64,000 nt of DNA from Leuctra nigra. Its lineage: Eukaryota > Arthropoda > Insecta > Plecoptera > Leuctridae. Each line of letters starts with the position of its first letter. Positions within the stretch are counted from its first letter, which is position 1. Under the pieces are notes generated by a model that saw only the letters and a list, made by a program, of their open reading frames with translations, did not search any database and was not told where the DNA came from. Location: NCBI GenBank assembly GCA_934045905.1, contig OW203762.1:39967702-40031701 (forward strand), written 5' to 3'. A program made the translations under genes and the position numbers. Below, one piece after another: positions 37,001 through 46,000 of this stretch.

Positions 37001-40000
37001 GAGCGAACATTTTGTAGTACCTCTGTACCACATGCAGTGGCGTAACTTCAGATTTCGCCCCCCCCCCCCATATTTTTAGGGCACCCTACTTTTTCAATTG
37101 CCTATAGGTAAAAATCCTTTAAAACTGTTCATTTTTAAATACGTTTTTAAATAAGTTTTAAAAACGACTCTTTTCCACTTGATGTGATTCTAGTTGCGTG
37201 CTGTAGAATATGTAGGCATGAAATTTAGAAGAAAGTAAAAAAAAATAGCCTCAGGTACCTACTTGGGTCTGGAGACAGCAAACACATGTTGTGTTTGTTC
37301 TCAACAAAACGCGGCCCCACAAGCCCAGAGAAATATTGAATGTCACTATATACAGTTTAGTGCATCTTAAAGCGTTTTAAACAAAAAATTTGGTCGATTT
37401 AATCACCTAAATTCTTTACATATCCACTATTCTCATTACTGTCGATTTTCGATATTTTTGTTTTATGGTATTCATTTAATCCAGATTTTCGCTCCCCCCT
37501 CGACCCTCCGCGACTGCGGGGTTGCAACATCGAAGTTACGCCAGTGACTCCATGTCAGCTATTGAGTTGCGATCTCGATACCTGAGTGTCTGGTGGCGGC
37601 CTCTCTGATGATTGCGCGTGTTGCAGATGACTACAACCGCGTCGTGCTGAACCCCATGGACGACACACCGGACCGTGACTACATCAACGCCTCGTATGTG
37701 GACGTAAGTGACACGAGAAGCAACTCGCCAGGCCGATTCACACACATTTTAATCACATACCGACAAATAATTGAGGTTGATTTGCGAATTTAGTGGAATA
37801 TTTAATGTGAAATCAGGACTTCAGACATGGTGGAGTTATTCGCTGAGCAAGGCGGCTGAGTAGTGAGTTTGACCTTGAAGAGTATTTTAATCGTTCTTTA
37901 TCAATATCTTTTACCAATATAATTGTTAACAAAATAGGGCTTTGTACGAGTATTCAGAACAGTTCAATGAAAATAATTTCATTGTTTGGAATGGGTTATT
38001 AGTTCTATTTAGTCCTACAGACGTTTAGTGCCATATTTGTACTATTAACCATTCCAAGCTATGAAATTACTTTCATTTAACAGCTCTGAAGTTTGGTACA
38101 AAGCCTCATTTTACAATTACATTGGTAAAAGATATTGATAAAAATCGATTTAAAAACTATTCGAGGTCAAACTCACAACTCAGTCGTCTTAATTAAAAAT
38201 TACTGAATAAACCAGGCTTGGGTGAACTATTAGACTGAAGGGTCGTATTGAGAAATGGAATATGAGACAAAAAATACGATTATCCAGAGACATTATTAGG
38301 AGGGGAGATGGGTCAACGACCCCCATTATCTTCGTCGAGACATCGACGACGGCAATAGGGGTCATGGAGACGTCCACTGAAGATGCCGTCGCCCCGGAAA
38401 ATTTGTATGTTTCTTATTGAAATTGGTGCTGAAAGGAAAGTCCTACTATTGCTTGTTATGTGCAAAGTTGTTTAACGTATTGATCTCGTAACAAATTTGG
38501 TGAGCAATAAATTCATATATTCATTGAAAAGTAATTCCTGGAGTTCGGGGAGAAAGCCACAGAGAAAATTTTCTATCATAGACATATATTTTTGTGAATT
38601 TTGAGACACATTACATCCAGTAATTAAGAAATCCTTTCGATCCCAATTAAAAACAAATATTAAATAAATATTAAAAATGAAATCCCACATATGCCACCAT
38701 TTGTAAAAATTATGAAATTTCGCATTTCTCTTCCAAAGCTTGCTACTTATTCCGTGCATAGAAAATGTATTTCCTTGTATTAAATATCAATTTTTTTTGC
38801 ATTTCTATTTTTTGTATTTGTCTATCTGCTTCTTCTGTTTTTTTTTTTATTGTTACCGTACTTTCACAGACAAAGCTGGCGGGCCGCATCCAAGAACGTC
38901 GAGGGCCGCATGAGGCCCTCGAACACTTGAAGTGGTTTTTACATGTCCTACACAATTTCAGCTTGATCGGAGAAAAGGTGTGACCGTAAATCGCAAAAAA
39001 AATAAAATTAATCAGAGGTCCGTGTCAAATGAGACAAAACGAGTCGCTCACCCAATTATGTTAAAATTTCTCTACAACGGATTTGTCGAAAGTTTGAAAA
39101 ATGTTTTTGAGAAATAAACGATTATGCGATGTTTGCTCCTGCCAAAGAGCAGAAATGCTTTAAAATTACTTTTTCCTGCCAAGCCACAGAATTAATAAGA
39201 AATTACTTTTGTCATTACTTGATTGAACAACAGTTTAAAAACATCATAAACGAGTGCTGAGCTATATGCGATACTAGTTTATATAACTTAAGGTGAACTG
39301 GGTATATCAATGACAACTCCAGATATTCGAATAAAGGCGCCGGTGAACAAAGCGCATAATTCCTTACAATTTCTGACGAGATTCCTCTTTATTCATGGGC
39401 GCGTGGATTCATTCCAAATTCACTGCAAATTGGATCCATAATAATTGTGTTGGGGACAAACACTAAATCCTCCACAGAATTCCATCTAAAGTTCAGCTCA
39501 TGTTGAGAACGTACCCGGAGCGCTGAAAGTTCGAACACGTCGAGAGATAGCTTGCAGGCTGCTGTGTTTACAACTATAGGAACAAGAAGGGATCCTGAAG
39601 AGCTTATGTGGAGCTTACGTTTTGGCTTGTTATAGAATATTCAAACGAGACAAACAGGACATTTTTGGCTTATAATGGAACATCATACTTTTATTTATTA
39701 TGTTTTACATCAATGAATAAGAATGCTACCAACGTGTTATTTAAAATAAATGCTGAAAATTAAAAGAAATAACTTTAAACTTTGTCTGATATCTCGCCAT
39801 GATCACGTTCTCAAATCTTTCTAATGTAGGAAATAGTTACCGATTTTAAGGGAATTACATTTAGTCTATGCCGATTAGACTCGGTAACAAAATAAAATCA
39901 GTGAAAAGAAGAAAAAATATATCACAATTCATCCACAAAATCGCAGTTATTATTATCTACTGCTGGAATGTACCTAGAGGAACGAGCCGGAGACATGAAA

Positions 40001-43000
40001 ACAAACGCCTCAATATCTTACTTGCGTATTGCCAAAGAGATGTGCATCCCGTCAAGGGATGTGTTCCTTTGGGATTATTGCCGTCATTTAGCAATCCGCT
40101 CAGGTATCTTCATTGGCGTTATTTGAAGGATAAGTTCAGCCGATTTTCCACATCTCATGTCAAAAAAGTCTGTAGCTTCAGGAATCGTTAAAATATTTAC
40201 TTTCAATTTCTTCATAAGTTATTATAGGAACACAGGGAAATTAGTTTTGCGCCATTGTGTATTGAAGTTCGACGGTGGTGATTTACATGAACAATGAACG
40301 CAAGTGTGAAGATGTGCTGAAACAATGACGGCATAAGATGTTTGTCCAGGGGTTGCTGAAGCCCAACGCCTACATTGTGACGCAAGGCCCCACGGAGAAC
40401 ACGGTGACAGACTTCTGGAGGATGGTGTGGCAGGAGAATGCCAGCTGCATTGTCATGCTCACCAAGACATTCGACTTCATCAAGGTCAGTTTGAGATATT
40501 ATATCAGATTCGTTGACATCAACTCGAAGATTATTCTTCATTAATGCAATTTATTCGCTTTATCAATTTGTGATGATGACAGTTGACACATTTTAAACTA
40601 AATGATAACTGTTTTATTATATTTCCAAATGATCTCATTTGTTGGAGAGGGCACACGAAATGGTGAAAGATTGGGAGTGATGTGGATTGGATTGAAGGAA
40701 TGACAGAGTGGATGAAGTGATACGAGAAAAATGGTGGGAGGAAAATACGAAGTGGACAAATGTTGGAAAGGAAGTAAAGGGAGAAGAAATGTGTGAAAGA
40801 AGAAGATGAAGAGGACGCAGATAATTTGTATGTTTCAATGTCAACAGGACTCCAGTAATTATAATAACTTCTAACATGGCATATTATGTCATCCAATATT
40901 CTGATGATTATTTCTAGAATAAACAGCTGAAGTTGTTTTATTATCACATTTCCAATTAACAAATATACAATTAACAATTATAGCCTTTTTTTAAACCATA
41001 GGATTACCTCAACTTTTAAAACATTTTGCACTTACCTTTGATAAAATATGTTTAAAAAGTGATCGTTATACGCCATGGTTTAAAATGCATTGGCATTTTG
41101 AACTTCTATATATACGAATTTGTAAAACTTGATGTAAACTTGACTTGATTGATCACTTGACAACTTGTGAACTTGACAAGCAAACAGATCTGAGATTCCG
41201 CGAAATCTTGACTTATGTGCAAGTTCGATTAATCAAAGACGTGCGCAAGATGTTTACATTCAGTTGTGTAAACGATGATGATTTTGCCCCGATAGGTGAT
41301 GTGCATGCAGTATTGGTCGTCAGCTAAAGCCAAGATCGAGCAATACGGCGACATTTCAGTCTCTGTACACGCCGAAGAAGAGTTGGCAAACTTCCACATC
41401 AGGACTTTCCGTCTCGCCAAAAAGAATGAAGAATCTGTAAGTTCTCGCTCCGTCTGAGACGAATGTATAGTATACCTACTTTTTGATAACAATTTGTTCA
41501 ATGACATAAAATACAAATACCAAAAACATGAGATAATCTTATCTAAAACCTAATGTATACTGAACTCTAGCTATATCCTCTATGTATAGTTACGATTATC
41601 TTGACATGAGCTTGACTAAATGTGCGTTGCTTCGCTTTTCATCATGTTTAGATCATTACACAAGGAAAAATATACAAACAATTTAGAAGACCTGTTTCCT
41701 CAAATTCTACGTATATACGATTCTTCGAGCTTGTCTTGATATAGGTTCAGGGTGTATGAATATTCATACGTCCTGGTTCAATCTGAATATGGATTAAGTT
41801 CTCCGAATCGTCACCACTGGCCCTTATCAAGACAATCATCAAAACAACTGAGCAATGTCGAAGTTTTTACTCAATGATTTATTGTAAAAACTATGTCTTC
41901 TTGGTCTACGCAGAGAGTGACGGCTCCATTTTAACTAAAAAAAAAACTCATGTTCAAAGATTTTAATGATTTTAAGAAATGTAAAATGTCTAGGGCGAGA
42001 TGATTGAACGGAAGCTGATTCAGTTTCACTACACGGAGTGGCCGTGCCACACGTGCGCCTTCTCGAACGCCATCTTGGAGTTCCGACGTCGTGTGCGCGC
42101 CGTCGTTGGTTCTCATCTCACAAGTACGAGCGGTCCGATGATCGTCCACTGCAAGTGAGTCTTCGCACTCTTGTCCTGAGAGACACCGCCATGAGCACGA
42201 CGTTAACAGCTGATTGGTTGTTGCAGCGACGGCGGCGGACGCTCGGGCGTCTATCTCGCAATCGACGCCAACATGGAGATGGCCGAGGAGGAGGATTGCT
42301 TCGACGTCTTCAACTACCTCAAGAAACTCAGACAATCAAGGAAGGGACTCATTGAAACATTGGTAAAGGAGGATAAATATGAGTGAGAGATATGATTTAG
42401 TGAACGTAGTTTAACTGTGAGTGTTTTTCAGGACCAATACAAATTCATCTACGACACTCTAGAGGAGTTCGTAGTGTGCGGCAACAGTTGGTTCCCGGTG
42501 AACGAACTGTCACAGCGGTTGAAACAGAAGTCGATGAAGAATCCGCAGACCAAGCTCAACGACTATCAAAGAGAATACCAGGTAGAACACTTCTGATCAG
42601 TTTCATTCAACAGACTGTTGCCATGAGTAATCTTGAACAGAGTATTGTCGTTCGCAGCAAATCTGCAAGCAGGTGTCGCGCTTCACGATCGGCGATTGCG
42701 CAGGAGGACATCGCGGCGACAATCGCGAGAAGAATCGCGACGTCCTCATCGTACCGCGTGAGTCGATCTCATAGAAATCTCACAAGTTACTCTTTCAAGT
42801 TTCAACATTTGATTTATTTCTGCTCCTCCTCATTCTCAACATGATGTTTGTTCTTTCAGCCGACAACTCGAGGCCGTATCTCACTTCCTTCCAAGGAAAC
42901 GCCTTCACCGACTACATCAATGCAGTGTTCGTCGATGTGAGTTGGATTGAATGCATCAGATAGATGATAGAGCCAGACTTCAAATTCTAATCGGCGTAGT

Positions 43001-46000
43001 TATTGAATTGCATTCTTTTCATTGATGACTTTTGAAAGCTTTATAATATATTATTACGTAGTTGAGTCAAGCCGAAGGCTATGACAAGATAATGTGCACT
43101 ACTACGTGAATGTTGTGTTGCCAGGGTTACACGAAGCCACGGGAGTACATCGTCACGGAGTGGCCTCTGAAGAATACATGCGGAGAGTTCTGGTCTCTGG
43201 TGTACGACTACGAGTGTGCTGCGGTCGTTGTCTTGTGTGTGCCTCCCAAGAACTCTGTGAGAAAGATTCAGTCGTTTGTTTTTAAAAGAATTGACACTGA
43301 TCCAACAAACATTGTCCTTCAGTTCCAAGAGATTGTGCCTCCCAGCATAATGCTCTTTAAGGAAAAGGAGTTTGCTGATTTTACAATTCACCCTTAGGAG
43401 TTTAGCAGTTTCTTGTAAAAATAAACGTACTCGTTCACTAATCGATATCTTTTTGGCAGTTACAAAGATCTCTTTTGGTCGAGTTAATATTGCGAAAGAA
43501 AATACACCAATACAAGCGATCCTGTCTTTCAAAACAAATGCAATTTACAAACGTTTACTTTCTCATTTGAAGTTCAATGACACGCCAAGTGTGCATAAGA
43601 AATTGTATTGGTATCAGATCAGTGTAATTTAGGCAATAGCACTGGATTTTACATAGTGAGCCCGCTCTCATAGAGACGACATGATAGAAAGAAAGGTGAC
43701 CAAGGGACCCGCGTGGAGGCAACAGAGTGACTCTTGGTTTGTGTTACAGCAAAGCTACCCGTCCTTCTGGCCCGAGGGTCGTCACTCGAAGAAGTATGGT
43801 CCAGTGTTCACCATCGACCACATCAGTCACAACCATTACGACAAGATCAAGACGTGGGTGTTCCGCATAAACAAGAAGGTCAGTTCACATCAAAACACTC
43901 GACAAAACACTGATTTGTATTAGTTAAAACGCTTTAAGCACCTCTGCATTGGCTGTTTTAGTTCCTCAACAAGAACTAAACTTGCACTTACATAACATGA
44001 AGTTTAATTACAAAAATGTTTTATTACATTGTTTTAGTTCTGCATTTATTTAGTTTTTGCTTCTTTGCTCATGAAATCACATAAATAACAATGTGCGTTA
44101 CTTCTAACAAGATAATGCCATCAGCTTCTGCACATTAGTAATCTAGAATAGACTGAACATGTGCGCAGTCATTAACTAATTAATAACAATTTCTCTCTCT
44201 GTTTGTTGCACTCCGTGTTCGTCACTAATCGTTCTTTTGTCGCTCGCTTTGGCTCCAACTGTGATTGAATTGCTTTGATGCTTGCAATGTTTCATGTTTG
44301 GCATGATGTAATAGGATGAGTCTGCACACAAAACATTCGTCATGGAGGGCCAAGAGAACAGGAGGGTGAGTATACACACTAATTGCTCGTCTTTACTACT
44401 GCTTCAAGGGAAAACAATGACAGCTAATTACACTTGCAAAATGTCTACTGAAACTGACAATTAAGGATTCTTATCATCTTGGCCCGTAGGATTTTCATTT
44501 GCGTACGCATGGATAGGGAGGAAACCTTTAAAAGCGCTTTTAATATCATCGCGATGTCTCTTGCTCGTACCTACTTTATTTGTTTTTAAAAAGTCCGCGT
44601 TTATGTCATAGTAATGGCATTTTTACTTCGTTATGGAGAAGAGGGAAGAAATTATATCAAAAACTGTAGTTTTAAATAAGAAACCGTATTTTAACATGAT
44701 GTGTTCAAAACAGGTTGTATAGTTGAAAACAAAGTGGAAGTAGTGGTTGAGAAAATTGAGAAACTATTAGCTACCCGTGTTGAGCTAAATGTACTCAACA
44801 CGGCTGTTCTTAAAGAATCAGGAGGCGAGGAATTTATTATAATCAACCCTTTGCGACGAGAGTTGTACCATGTCGTACAAAGCTGAAAGTGTACAGTATA
44901 TGAAACTCCTGCAGTAGTAATGCTATGATAATATATGTATGAAATAATTCTATTACATTGTCCATTTTATAAATAACTTCTAAAAAACCATAGCATTAGT
45001 AAGATTATGTAACGTTTTGTAGATATCTATTTTAAAAGTCCGGGACAATTTAATTTCGATAATAATAGCCGATAGTAGTGTAAAATGAGTGTATCCTTAA
45101 TGGCGGACACCTCTGTACTTTGCTTCGTATCATGAGCTAAGTAATTGAGCTCCATGGCCGATACATGTACTTCGTTCCGTCTCATGAGCTGTGTTAACTA
45201 CCCCCAGATCGTCTCGCTGACTGAGCTGATGGCCGGAGTGAAAGCTCCAGCCAAGACTGTGCAGTTGTTTCAACTGGGATGCTGGCCCATGGAGCACAAA
45301 GTGCCCACCTCCACCAACTCCCTCGTGGAGCTGATGAACATGGTGGAGAGGTGGAGGCAGCGCACAGACTATGGACCGGTCGCAGTCGTATCGCCGTAAG
45401 TTCTCTCAACATTCTTTCTTATCTCTCGCTGAACTTTATTTCTATAAACATGTCTACCTATGTATTTCAATCAATTCCCATATAGTGCACACTACTGATA
45501 AGAAGAGCGGTAGTAAAAGCCGGTCTTAGAGCAACAGATCGATGCATATTGGATTTTTTCCTGAAAAATATAAAAGAGTAAAATCTACCCGTAGCAACCA
45601 TGGTAAACATTTTAGTTTACCAATAATATGTAGTGTTCTCGATGATAATAATCGAGGCTTTGAGTCTGAAACTTGTATTATTTTTCTTTCTCTTTCTTTT
45701 CGTTTATTTCAGTCTTTTCTTGGTCAGTGTTTGGGTATGCGAGACTTATACGAATGTCTGGTATACTGATGGAAAAGCTTGAAAGTGGTAGCCATTTTTA
45801 GATTCAAGTGTTTATAAGAGAGCTAATTTACTTGATTTAGTTTTTATTGTTACTTAAAATGTTCACAAGACTTTTATCAAACTTCGGAGAAGTTTATACG
45901 TATTATACAAAACGTTCGACTTAGGTCTGAACCTCCTCCAAAGTTACATTTACAACCCATCTTACAAAGTCTTGGCATCACTCTACTTCTCCCTTTCAAC

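Noticed and set aside
38875..38930. hAT element with GGGCCGCATGAGGCCC-type end
   Set aside because: Only one candidate end and no target duplication; too short to call.
42038..42844. Additional ORFs over phosphatase exons 7-10
   Set aside because: Out-of-frame readings of exons and intron read-through; the spliced frame explains the region.
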